DNA from: Streptomyces echinoruber | GTDB lineage: Bacteria; Actinomycetota; Actinomycetes; Streptomycetales; Streptomycetaceae | Length of the DNA: 64,000 nucleotides | Direction of reading: 5' to 3' | Assembly: GCF_014651135.1 (NCBI RefSeq) | Contig: NZ_BMWH01000007.1 | Span: 124,001-188,000, forward strand | Part shown: one piece after another, positions 35,437-42,899 of the stretch | How the letters are laid out: every line of letters begins with the position of its first letter | Position numbering within the stretch: position 1 is the stretch's first letter | Notes under the pieces: model-generated | The model's input: the letters and a program-made list of their open reading frames with translations, nothing else | Told to the model about the DNA's origin: nothing | Database searches by the model: none | Program-made: the position numbers and the translations under genes

Positions 35437-36306
35437 TCAGTGGTCGTCGCGGATGGTGGTCGCGATGCCGTTGCTGATCACGACCTCGGCGCTGACGCCC
35501 TTCTTGGCAGCCGCCTCCAGTTCGGCCTCGGTGCACTCGGTGCCGCCCTGGCCGCCTTCACTGGTGTTCGTGTCCCCGCAGATGTCGCCGTAACCCCAGA
35601 TCTTGGTGTCCTCGGAGACGAAGAACTGCTGCTCGACGCCCTTCAGGTCGGAGACCGTGTACTTGCCCGGTGCCAGGTAGGAGACGTTGCCGAACCAGGT
35701 GCCGTTGACCCCCTTGCCCTTGTTGATGCCCTCGACGGCGCTCTCACCGGAGGACGAGCCCGAGCCGGAGGACGAGCCGGAGCCGGACGACGAGCCGGAG
35801 CCCGCACCCGAACCGGAGGACCCGGAACCCGTCCCGGACCCGGAACCCGTCTCGGACCCGGAGCCCTGCCGGGCGGCACGCCGCTCGGTCACCAGGGTCG
35901 CGACACCGTTCTTCATCGTCACGTCGGCGCCCACGGCGCCCTTCTTGGCGGCCGCCTCCAACTGGTCCAGCGTGCACGGCGCGTCCACCTTGGCCCCGGC
36001 CTCGCCGCAGATCGTGCCGGCGCCGTAGACCTCGGTGTCGTCGGCGACCAGGAACTGCTGGTCGCCCTTGCCCGGTACGGACACGATGTACTTGCCCGGG
36101 GCGAGATAGGTGACCGTGCCGTTCTTGAATAAGCCGCTGACGCCCTTCGGGTTCCCGGAGCCCGGCGTCTTCTTCGCGACCGCCGCCGCCTCCGTTCCGC
36201 TCTTGCCGGACGCGTTGTCGTCGGTGCCGTTCTGGCACGCCGTCATCAGCAGCCCGGCGGTGATCGCGGCAGCGGCGACGACGGTCTTGCGCAGGTGGCG
36301 GTTCAT
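35437..36306 (-). CDS. Lipoprotein with two tandem homologous domains
   Basis: 289 residues from ATG 36306. Lipobox LMTAC with Cys24 marks membrane anchoring outside the cell. Two repeats of ~75 residues (about 45-130 and 205-285) each contain a GxxVSYLAPGKY/VTYLAPGKY block, QQFLVADDTEVYGAG or QQFFVSEDTKIWGYG, ICG and a second Cys, then LEAAAKKG and an ATLV/ATTI end. A Ser/Gly linker of ~45 residues joins them. Likely one disulphide per domain. Function unknown. Confidence 0.8.
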   Translation of the reverse strand: MNRHLRKTVVAAAAITAGLLMTACQNGTDDNASGKSGTEAAAVAKKTPGSGNPKGVSGLFKNGTVTYLAPGKYIVSVPGKGDQQFLVADDTEVYGAGTICGEAGAKVDAPCTLDQLEAAAKKGAVGADVTMKNGVATLVTERRAARQGSGSETGSGSGTGSGSSGSGAGSGSSSGSGSSSGSGSSSGESAVEGINKGKGVNGTWFGNVSYLAPGKYTVSDLKGVEQQFFVSEDTKIWGYGDICGDTNTSEGGQGGTECTEAELEAAAKKGVSAEVVISNGIATTIRDDH

Positions 36307-36520
36307 CACAGGAGATTCCTTCCGGGGCACGGTGGTGGGGAGCCGGCGGCGTTCGCCACCGGTTTCCCGCTCTGTGCTGACTATGAGGAGCCCCGGCACC
36401 CGTGGGTTACGCCCGTCGCCCTTTCAGGGCGCAGCCATGACACAGCCGTGACACGGCAACACAGCGGCTATGGACGGCGGTCCACCGACGCGCCGCCTTG
36501 CGCCACGCAGGCACGCAGGC

Positions 36521-36568
36521 ACGCGGGCACCTGGCTACGCAGGCACGCGGGCACCTGGCTACGCGGGC
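36521..36568. repeat. Two 24-bp tandem repeats
   Basis: ACGCGGGCACCTGGCTACGC plus four bases, repeated at 36521-36544 and 36545-36568, followed by a partial third unit. Confidence 0.8.
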
Positions 36569-36689
36569 ACGCGCGCGTGCCCGACCAGCCCACCGAGGCC
36601 GCTCACCGGCACTCCAATCCATACGACACCCGGACCGGCAACCCCGGCCTTCAGAGGTCCCAGTGAACCTCTTCCCTCCTGAATAGTCG

Positions 36690-36830
36690 CAGGTCAGCAG
36701 TGCGCGGATGGCTTGGACGGTGCGGCTGATGCGGCGGGTGGAGGAGCGTGCTCTGCGCATGATGCGCCAGGACTTGAGTCGGGCGAAGGCCCGTTCGCCG
36801 GTGTGCTGAGTGGAATCACCACGCCAACGA
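36690..36830 (-). pseudogene. Transposase C-terminal remnant (DDE, IS5-like)
   Basis: The minus-strand frame reads TGERAFARLKSWRIMRRARS then TRRISRTVQAIRALLTC, the C-terminal end of IS5-type DDE transposases with the conserved GERA-LK pattern including the last catalytic Glu. The rest of the gene is missing on both sides, so it is a fragment. Confidence 0.7.
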
Positions 36831-37077
36831 CGAAGGGTCCTGCCTCGTCACCACAGCCGCTGACCAGCCCATTTCACCCGCCAGCACAGGGCGCGCATCT
36901 CGACGTCAACCCTAGCCTCGACGTTTCGTGGACGGTCCGCCGACAGAGTCGGTGGACCGTTTTCGTGCCGTGGGCGAAGGCTGTGCAGGCCGAGGGCACG
37001 AGTGTCGCCTCGTGAGGGCGCCGGGTTCCACTGCTCCGGCTGTTGAGCTGCTGTCGTAGGGACAGGAAAACCCTTGG

Positions 37078-37290
37078 TCAGCCGGGATTCGGCAGGAGCG
37101 CGAGCCGTTCGAGGGCGGCGGTGATGTGGCTGCTCCAGGGCCAGTGCCGGGCCAGGCGGAGGATCCGTCGGCGGCCGGTGATCACGAACTGTCCAGCAGT
37201 GGTGACAAGACGGAGCCGCAGGCGGCGGGGCTCCCAGAGCCTGGCGGTGCCGGTCAGGGCGAGCATCGGCATCCTCCCCGGTGCACTGCG
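37078..37290 (-). pseudogene. Transposase C-terminal remnant (IS1380-like)
   Basis: Minus-strand frame ends TTAGQFVITGRRRILRLARH-WPWSSHITAALERLALLPNPG, resembling the tail of IS1380-family transposases. No upstream catalytic domain remains. Together with the 36.7-kb remnant it marks this interval as an insertion hot spot. Confidence 0.6.
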
Positions 37291-37484
37291 CGATCAGGTC
37301 CGGGGCGTCGAACGCGGCGAACAGCGCCGCTGGGCTGTGGGAGACTTTCACCTCAGAGGTGCCTTGCCGATCGAGCGTGGTGGAAGCGCGGGAACTCCCA
37401 TCACCGCAGGTCAGCAGGCACTTCTTCCCATTTCGTCGTCCACAGGCCGACTATCGCACGGCGGATCCGGACCGATGGCCGGGA

Positions 37485-37521
37485 GACGGGCTCCGATTAC
37501 CCCGAATGGAGCCCGTCTTTT
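37485..37521 (+). terminator. Hairpin with U-tract
   Basis: GACGGGCTCC (37485-37494) pairs with GGAGCCCGTC (37508-37517), followed by TTTT. It is a classical rho-independent terminator, rare in this GC-rich DNA, and isolates the toxin-antitoxin pair from upstream transcription. Confidence 0.7.
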
Positions 37522-37594
37522 CCGATCTCGGCGGAGGGCACGAGAATGGAGTACGGTCACCAAAGATCCAATGGGGGCGGAGAGGAGGAACGCG

Positions 37595-38236
37595 GTGTCG
37601 TATGAGCCCAAGCTCGCCGCGGCCCTTTCCGGCGCCACGCTGCGGCAGCTCTCCCACTGGCGCCGTGCTTCCGGTAAGCAGGGCGCGCTCCTCGTGCCGG
37701 AGATCTCCGACTCGCGCCCGATTCTGTACTCCTTCCGTGACGTGGTGGCGCTGCGGGCCTGCGTGAAGCTCCGCAAGGAGACGTCGCTGCAGAAGATCCG
37801 CAGGGCCGTGGACACGCTCCGGGAGGACCTGGGGGAGCGAGAACACCTGTCCGCCTACGCTCTCGTTGCGGGGCCGGACACGATCTATCTGGCGGAGCCC
37901 GAGCAGGCAGTCGATCTGATCAGAGGCGGGAACGTGGTCATCCACCAGTTGGTGGACGTCCTCGCGCCCTTCTACAAGGATGGTCGTCACATCCCCGACC
38001 TGCTGAAGCCGCGCGACCACGTCGCCGTCGACTCCGCGGTGCGCGGCGGTGAGCCGGTCATCGAAGGGACGCGGATTCCGGCGGCAGAGGTAGCCGCCCT
38101 AGTGAGGGACGGTGTCCCTCCGGACCGGGTCAGCGACTTCTATCCAGGGGTCAGTGCCGCAGCCGCACGCGATGCAGTCGATTTCAGTGACTATGTGGAC
38201 AGCTACGTCGATGGCTCTCGGCAGGTCGCCGCTTGA
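37595..38236 (+). CDS. DUF433 antitoxin with N-terminal MerR-like HTH
   Basis: 213 residues from GTG 37595 preceded by GGAGAGGAGGAA. Residues 10-75 resemble a MerR-type helix-turn-helix (SGATLRQLSHWRR, YSFRDVVALRACVKL); the C-terminal DUF433 domain has GGEPVIEGTRIPAAEVAALV and the VSDFYPGVSAAAARDAVDF helix. DUF433 proteins are antitoxins of PIN-like/DUF5615 toxins and repress their own promoter. Its TGA overlaps the TTG start of the toxin. Confidence 0.85.
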   Translation: MSYEPKLAAALSGATLRQLSHWRRASGKQGALLVPEISDSRPILYSFRDVVALRACVKLRKETSLQKIRRAVDTLREDLGEREHLSAYALVAGPDTIYLAEPEQAVDLIRGGNVVIHQLVDVLAPFYKDGRHIPDLLKPRDHVAVDSAVRGGEPVIEGTRIPAAEVAALVRDGVPPDRVSDFYPGVSAAAARDAVDFSDYVDSYVDGSRQVAA

Positions 38237-38685
38237 AGCTGCTGCTTGACGAGAACGTCCCCAGGCCCATGGCCGAGATCGTGCGCATTCTCCTCACCGC
38301 GCACGACGTGGTGCACGTCCACGAGCTGGACGGCTGGGCCGGAACGAAGGACATCGAGCTGTACGCGAAGGCCAAAGCGGAGGGCTTCCAGGCGATCATC
38401 ACCAATGACGCCAAGCAACTGAACCGGCCCATGGAAGTCGAGGCGATCGCGCGGTCGGGACTCCACCGCATCCAGTACCGCCAGAACAACAAGCACGGCG
38501 GCCTGGTCGGCCTCGGCACCGCGATAGCCACCGTGTGTGCCGCGCTGCCGCATGCCATCGCCGAACTTGAAGGGGCCGACGGGCAGCGGCTGGTGTTCCT
38601 CACGGCCGTCGACCCCTCGCGCCACAACCGTCTGCAGATCACCGACCCGAAGGCATTCCCGCCGAAGCACTGGCCCACATCCTGA
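38233..38685 (+). CDS. PIN-like toxin (DUF5615/VapC45 type)
   Basis: 150 residues from TTG 38233. MKLLLDENVPRPMAEIVRIL carries the first acidic pair, then KDIELYAKAKAEGFQAIITN and NDAKQLN, the pattern of Mut7-C/PIN-like RNases. A toxin candidate encoded directly after its antitoxin. The last ~60 residues (ALPHAIAELEGADGQRLVFL) extend beyond the minimal family domain. Confidence 0.8.
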   Translation: MKLLLDENVPRPMAEIVRILLTAHDVVHVHELDGWAGTKDIELYAKAKAEGFQAIITNDAKQLNRPMEVEAIARSGLHRIQYRQNNKHGGLVGLGTAIATVCAALPHAIAELEGADGQRLVFLTAVDPSRHNRLQITDPKAFPPKHWPTS

Positions 38686-38972
38686 GCCCGGTCGCCCGGC
38701 GGCGTCAGCTCCGCGGACTCAGCACCGAACGGCTGCCCTGCGGCCGGCTCGCCTTGCCCTGGGGGCACTGTGGTCCGGAACAGAAACCCGTCTGTGTCGG
38801 CAGCCGACGTACCACGTCGTTGTCCGTCACTTCGTACACGTCGATGCGCAACAGCTTGTGCACATGCGCCGGGACACGCTCAACGGCCTTCACGGACGAG
38901 GACGGCACCAGTGCGTACCGCGTGAGCGGATTCCTTCCCGTCGTGAGGCACGTTCCTGCCAGGATCGGACGC
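38686..38972. other. Intergenic region
   Basis: 287 bp; a minus-strand frame (KAVERVPAHVHKLLRIDVYE-VTDND) is open here but lacks a clear start, ribosome site and family, so it is not called as a gene. It may be a decayed fragment. Confidence 0.4.
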
Positions 38973-40124
38973 GTGACATACGTAGTGACCGTGGACACCC
39001 GCATTCCGGAGGGCGCTCCGGAGATGGACCCACTTCAGCGCGCGGGCGCCGTGGCGCTCATCGAGGACGGTTTCGATTCGGTCGAGGCCATCGAGGGACC
39101 CGACGGCATGGAAGTCGATCTCCTCGACAGCATCGTGGCTGTCTACCCGGGCGGAGCGCTTCTGAAAGTGTTCGTGGACGCTCCAGCCCTCGAATTCGCC
39201 GAGGAAGCCGTGCGGTCGGTCGTGGGTGAACTGCTGGAACGCTCTGAGCTGTTGGCCGACTGGCACATCGAGCGATGCGAGGTCGAACTGCACCCGGAGC
39301 TCGCACAGGAGAGTCTCGACGCCGCCAACGGCCCCGACGCCCCGCCCGATGATCCGGCTGACCGTAAGGCCCGGCATGCGGGACCTCCCACGGCCGAAGA
39401 CGACGACTACGACGCGGAGGCACAAGCCGAGACCGTACGCCGTCAGATGCTGGCTCTGGCAGACGAACTGCGCTCCTTTTCACCCGTGATGTTCGGCGTC
39501 CTCGATGACGAAGACGATGAGGACGAAGACGATGAGGACGAAGACAGCGTCAGTGAGTTCGCCGTTTCGCCGGAGGACGCCAAACTCGCTGCTGGTGCCT
39601 TGGTGTACGCGACGGACATCTTGGTGGACGAGCTGTTCCAGGACGTGCAGACCCTGACGCAGGAGGAGACCAACGCCGCGGAATGCGACGGACCTCTGTG
39701 GCACTTCGAGGACCTTCCCGAGCGATACGCCCTCCAGTACGACGCCCGCTTCGCCCGCCGCTTCCTGGTGACGGTGATCGCCATGACCACACGCTTCACG
39801 GACGGCAGCTTCCAGCAGTTGAGCTGCGTCGCCGAGGAGCTCGCCTTGAGGCTCCTGCTGAATAGGACGAACGTAACCCTGGAGACCTTCGGGCTGCTCG
39901 ACGACGGCGTCTCGGCCGCTCTCGACGCGTTCGCGAACAACGTCTACGAGGACATGGATCACGAGTTTCTCTACGACGATTCCATGGACGGAATTGACGA
40001 GAGCGCCGTCGGGGCGGCTCTCGGAGTAGCGCCCATGTCGTTCAAGGCGTGGTTCACCCCGTTCAACGAAGGAAGATACGTCCACCCGTTCGCAGCGGAC
40101 GAATCCGAAGGGGCAGCGCAGTGA
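38973..40124 (+). CDS. Acidic orphan protein
   Basis: 383 residues from GTG 38973 with a weak AGGATC upstream. Residues 1-75 form an alpha/beta unit (TYVVTVDTRIPEGAPEMDPL), a Pro/Asp-rich linker is followed by the extreme run DDEDDEDEDDEDED, and the second half is helical with many Phe, Asp and Glu. I recognise no family. The charge resembles DNA-mimic or histone-like anti-restriction proteins, but this is guesswork. Codon bias is weaker than core genes, in keeping with acquired DNA. Confidence 0.7.
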   Translation: MTYVVTVDTRIPEGAPEMDPLQRAGAVALIEDGFDSVEAIEGPDGMEVDLLDSIVAVYPGGALLKVFVDAPALEFAEEAVRSVVGELLERSELLADWHIERCEVELHPELAQESLDAANGPDAPPDDPADRKARHAGPPTAEDDDYDAEAQAETVRRQMLALADELRSFSPVMFGVLDDEDDEDEDDEDEDSVSEFAVSPEDAKLAAGALVYATDILVDELFQDVQTLTQEETNAAECDGPLWHFEDLPERYALQYDARFARRFLVTVIAMTTRFTDGSFQQLSCVAEELALRLLLNRTNVTLETFGLLDDGVSAALDAFANNVYEDMDHEFLYDDSMDGIDESAVGAALGVAPMSFKAWFTPFNEGRYVHPFAADESEGAAQ

Positions 40125-40228
40125 GGTGCCCCGAATCCTATGGCTTCATCAGAGGGCCGTACGTGACGTGATGCCCGTTTCGGGCTTTCGGGCGGGGCTG
40201 TCGGGCTGGTCGTGGCCTGACCGGGCGG

Positions 40229-40651
40229 CTACGACTGCGGCTTGGTGAACAAGCCCTGCTCGGACTCGATCAGGATTCCTCGTTCGGCCGGCCGCTTGAG
40301 CTTGAGCCGGACGTTGTTGACGTTGTTGGGTGCGATCTCCAGGTCCATCGCCTCACACACCTGCCGCGCTCGTAGCGGCAGGCCGGCTGCGGCGAACACC
40401 GCCATGATCTGCTGGTAGGCCGGATGGTCCGGCAGCTTCACGGGCGGCGGTGTCGGCGAGGCCGGCTCGGGCAGCGCCAGCAGCGTCTTGCGGGTGATGC
40501 GCACCTCTTCGGCGGCTCGGCCGAACTCCTCCAGTTGCGCGGTGAGTTCCGTGATGCGCGCTCGCGTCGCTTCGGCCTGCGTGGCGATCTCACGCTCTTG
40601 CTCCTCCAGACGGGCGAGGACCGCCCCCAGGGCGAGCTCGTCATTGTTCAT
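40229..40651 (-). CDS. IS-borne coiled-coil / winged-helix accessory protein
   Basis: 140 residues from ATG 40651, which overlaps the transposase stop (ATGA). Residues 1-55 are a coiled coil (LARLEEQEREIATQAEATRA), residues 75-135 a winged-helix-like unit (HPAYQQIMAVFAAAGLPLRA-RQVCEAMDLEI and LKRPAERGILIESEQGLFTK). I know similar proteins as unnamed companions of Streptomyces IS5 elements. It may bind DNA and help or limit transposition. Confidence 0.75.
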   Translation of the reverse strand: MNNDELALGAVLARLEEQEREIATQAEATRARITELTAQLEEFGRAAEEVRITRKTLLALPEPASPTPPPVKLPDHPAYQQIMAVFAAAGLPLRARQVCEAMDLEIAPNNVNNVRLKLKRPAERGILIESEQGLFTKPQS

Positions 40652-41511
40652 GCGCCGCGCCAGGTGGGGGTGGAGGTCGCGGTGAGCATCCTGGACATCC
40701 GGTCGCTTATGGCCCAGTACACCCCCGACCCGGCCGAGGCGGGCCGGTGTTCGCAGTCGCGGACCAGTCTGGGGTGCAGCATCAAGATCCCGTTCACCTG
40801 CTCCACTCGCCACCGGATCGGTTGCGGCACGAACCCGCTGGCTGCCGGGTTGCGCTCGACGACTTCGACGTCGATGCCGACCTTCTTGCCGTGGTCGATG
40901 ACGGCGGTCTTGAACCCCTGGTCCACCAGGGCCTTGTGCACCGTGTCGGTGTCGGCGGCGACCTTCTCCAGCAGGGCGATGCCGGCGGCGTTGTCGTGCG
41001 CGGACGCGGCCGGCACCACCACCGCGATCACCAGGCCGAGGACATCAACTGCCAGGCCGCGCTTGCGGCCCGGGACTTTTTTTGCCGCGTCCCTTCCGGT
41101 GGTGCCGGCAAGCACCCCGGTGGCCGCGTGCAGGCTCTGGGCGTCAGGCACCACCAGGCTCGGGTCCGCCTTGCGCCCCCGGCTCTCGCGGACCTGCCAG
41201 CGCAGCAGGTCGTGGATGGTCTGGCCGGTGCCGTCGTCACGCCACTTGTAGAAGTAGTACTTCACCGCTCCGGCCGGGGGCAGATCGTGGGGGAGGCAGT
41301 CCCACTGGCAGCCGGTACGGAACTGGTAGAGCAGCGCGTTGACGATCTCCCGCATCTCGTAGGCGCCCCGATGGCCGCTGACGGAGGGATGCTGAGCCTT
41401 CCAGGAGGCGATGACGGGCTCGATCAGGGCCCACCGCTCGTCGGACAAGTCGCTCTTGCAGGGCTGGCGGCCGCTCACGAAGAACACTCCAGCACGCCAG
41501 GACTCCCCCAT
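40648..41511 (-). CDS. IS5 family transposase
   Basis: 288 residues; start at 41511 or an inner GTG at 41478 (SGRQPCKSDLSDERW). The N-terminal LSDERWALIEPVI and MREIVNALLYQFRTGCQWDC are IS5-type. The DDE residues sit in VPDAQSLH (Asp), KALVDQGFKTAVID (Asp) and RWRVEQVNG (Glu). Reading frame intact, so it may be active. Confidence 0.88.
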   Translation of the reverse strand: MGESWRAGVFFVSGRQPCKSDLSDERWALIEPVIASWKAQHPSVSGHRGAYEMREIVNALLYQFRTGCQWDCLPHDLPPAGAVKYYFYKWRDDGTGQTIHDLLRWQVRESRGRKADPSLVVPDAQSLHAATGVLAGTTGRDAAKKVPGRKRGLAVDVLGLVIAVVVPAASAHDNAAGIALLEKVAADTDTVHKALVDQGFKTAVIDHGKKVGIDVEVVERNPAASGFVPQPIRWRVEQVNGILMLHPRLVRDCEHRPASAGSGVYWAISDRMSRMLTATSTPTWRGA

Positions 41512-41627
41512 CAGCCCAGACGGGGCCGCGCCACACGTTCCGGGGACATAAAAAACGACATCACGTCACGTACCGCCCTCTGAGGGGAGCTGGCAGGTTG
41601 CTCGCGGTTGGCATGGCACCGACGCCT

Positions 41628-42899
41628 TTATGACTGGCGTGACAGGTCAGCCACCAAGAGATCGAGGGTGACCTCCTCATGGAGTGCGACGCCGAGGGCG
41701 GTCATGGCTGGGGCGAGGTCCGGGTCCCAGGCCGCGCCGACGGGCCGGCCGTCGAGCGGCAGCCGAGGGATTCCCTCGGCCTGGCTGCGAGCGGCCAGAT
41801 GCTCGTAGTCCTCGGCGCCCATGCGCCATGGCTGGGCTCCGTAGCGTCGGATGATCCGGTTCGCCAGAGCGATGCCCGGCCAGTCGAAGTCGCCGTGGTA
41901 CGCGAAACGGCAGCCGGTGGCGGCGAGGGCGTCGAGGAGGGTGAGGACCACCGTGGTGGCGCTGCCGGAGGTGCACACCAGGGGCCGGACGCAGGCCGCG
42001 TCCGCCGCGGCCTCCACCACGCGCGGGTTTTCACAGATGTGGATGACTGTTCCGGCAGGCAGGTGCAGCCGCAGGTCGTGCAGATCGCGCGGTGTGAGGT
42101 GAGCTTCGGCGTGATGGGCGGCCCGCTCTCGCAGGGCTTGCTCCCGCCAGCCCTCGCCGGCGGGCCGCAGTCCGTAGGTCAGCACTGTGCTGGAGACCTC
42201 GTCCGGTGTGACGGACACCAGCCGCCACAGTGCGCGCCGGCCGGCCGCGTCGCCGGGGACCTCGGTGTCGTGGGCGAGGGCGATGCCGCGTTGGACGAGG
42301 CGTGCGAGCCAGGTGCCGTCGTCCAGGCCGTGCGCGGATCCGGTCGTCAGGGCGGCGAGCTCTCCTCGGCCGCGGGCACCGCCCCGCTCCGGGCCGAGCA
42401 GGACGGTCAGGACCTGGACTGCCTGCTGGAGCGTCCGTATCGCCGTTTCGGGTGGCACTCCTCTCGGAATGCCGGTACGGCGCAGGAGGTCGTACCACGG
42501 TCGGGTCCAGCCCTGGCCGGCGAGCGGAGAGGCGTCCAGTGCCGAGGCGAGCGACGACCAGACCTGCCGGCGACGCGCCGCGTGGGACGCGCGGACGGCG
42601 CGGCGGTCGGTGAGCGGCGGGCCGAGTTCCTGCAGGACCTCTCGGAGCCCGAGTCCGGCCGCCGAGGTGCGCAGTCGGGCGTCGAGCGCGTCGAGGTGCA
42701 CGGTCACGGCGGCACCTGTGAGGGGCTTGCCCAGCAGCAGGGACAGGTCGTTGCGTTCCTGGGCGTTCACCGCGGTCAGCCGGAGGGATCCGGTGGCCTG
42801 CACGCCGTTGCTTTCCAGGCGCCTGCGTACCGCTTCCCAGAGCCGGGTGAGCCCGGGCCCGGCCAGCCAGTCCCGGGTGGCGGCGGGCAGTCTGCTCAT
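41628..42899 (-). CDS. jetD: Wadjet nuclease subunit JetD (TIGR02679 / DUF2399)
   Basis: 423 residues from ATG 42899, which overlaps the SMC gene stop. A DUF3323-type N-terminal region precedes the C-terminal DUF2399 Toprim-like domain, where the metal ligands appear as ICENPRVV (Glu) and YHGDFDWPGIAL (Asp-x-Asp). In Wadjet, JetD cuts plasmid DNA after the SMC motor has extruded it. Last gene of the four-gene operon. Confidence 0.88.
   Translation of the reverse strand: MSRLPAATRDWLAGPGLTRLWEAVRRRLESNGVQATGSLRLTAVNAQERNDLSLLLGKPLTGAAVTVHLDALDARLRTSAAGLGLREVLQELGPPLTDRRAVRASHAARRRQVWSSLASALDASPLAGQGWTRPWYDLLRRTGIPRGVPPETAIRTLQQAVQVLTVLLGPERGGARGRGELAALTTGSAHGLDDGTWLARLVQRGIALAHDTEVPGDAAGRRALWRLVSVTPDEVSSTVLTYGLRPAGEGWREQALRERAAHHAEAHLTPRDLHDLRLHLPAGTVIHICENPRVVEAAADAACVRPLVCTSGSATTVVLTLLDALAATGCRFAYHGDFDWPGIALANRIIRRYGAQPWRMGAEDYEHLAARSQAEGIPRLPLDGRPVGAAWDPDLAPAMTALGVALHEEVTLDLLVADLSRQS

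Larger units (their letters stand above)
36831..37594. other. Scar region before the toxin-antitoxin pair
   Basis: Apart from the transposase remnant at 37078-37290 no gene is supported here. Codon bias is mixed. A U-tailed hairpin at 37485-37521 precedes the antitoxin ribosome site. Confidence 0.5.
40150..41582 (-). mobile_element. IS5-type insertion sequence with coupled second gene
   Basis: 1433 bp bounded by 24-bp terminal inverted repeats, 40150-40173 and 41559-41582, differing at one position (CAGAGGGCcGTACGTGACGT-GATG against ...GCgGTAC...). Two genes fill it on the minus strand. No target duplication is visible in the immediately flanking bases, which suggests an old or recombined insertion. 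Confidence 0.9.

Noticed and set aside
35123..35536. Minus-strand protein with a polyglutamate run
   Set aside because: The run comes from 9-bp pyrimidine repeats; the frame overlaps the lipoprotein end and a terminator and has no ribosome site.
38705..39004. 99-codon minus-strand frame before the acidic orphan
   Set aside because: Overlaps the real start region of the downstream gene, lacks a start signal and shows no recognisable family.
40229..40651. Chromosomal regulator rather than IS gene
   Set aside because: It lies within the 24-bp inverted repeats and is coupled to the transposase stop.
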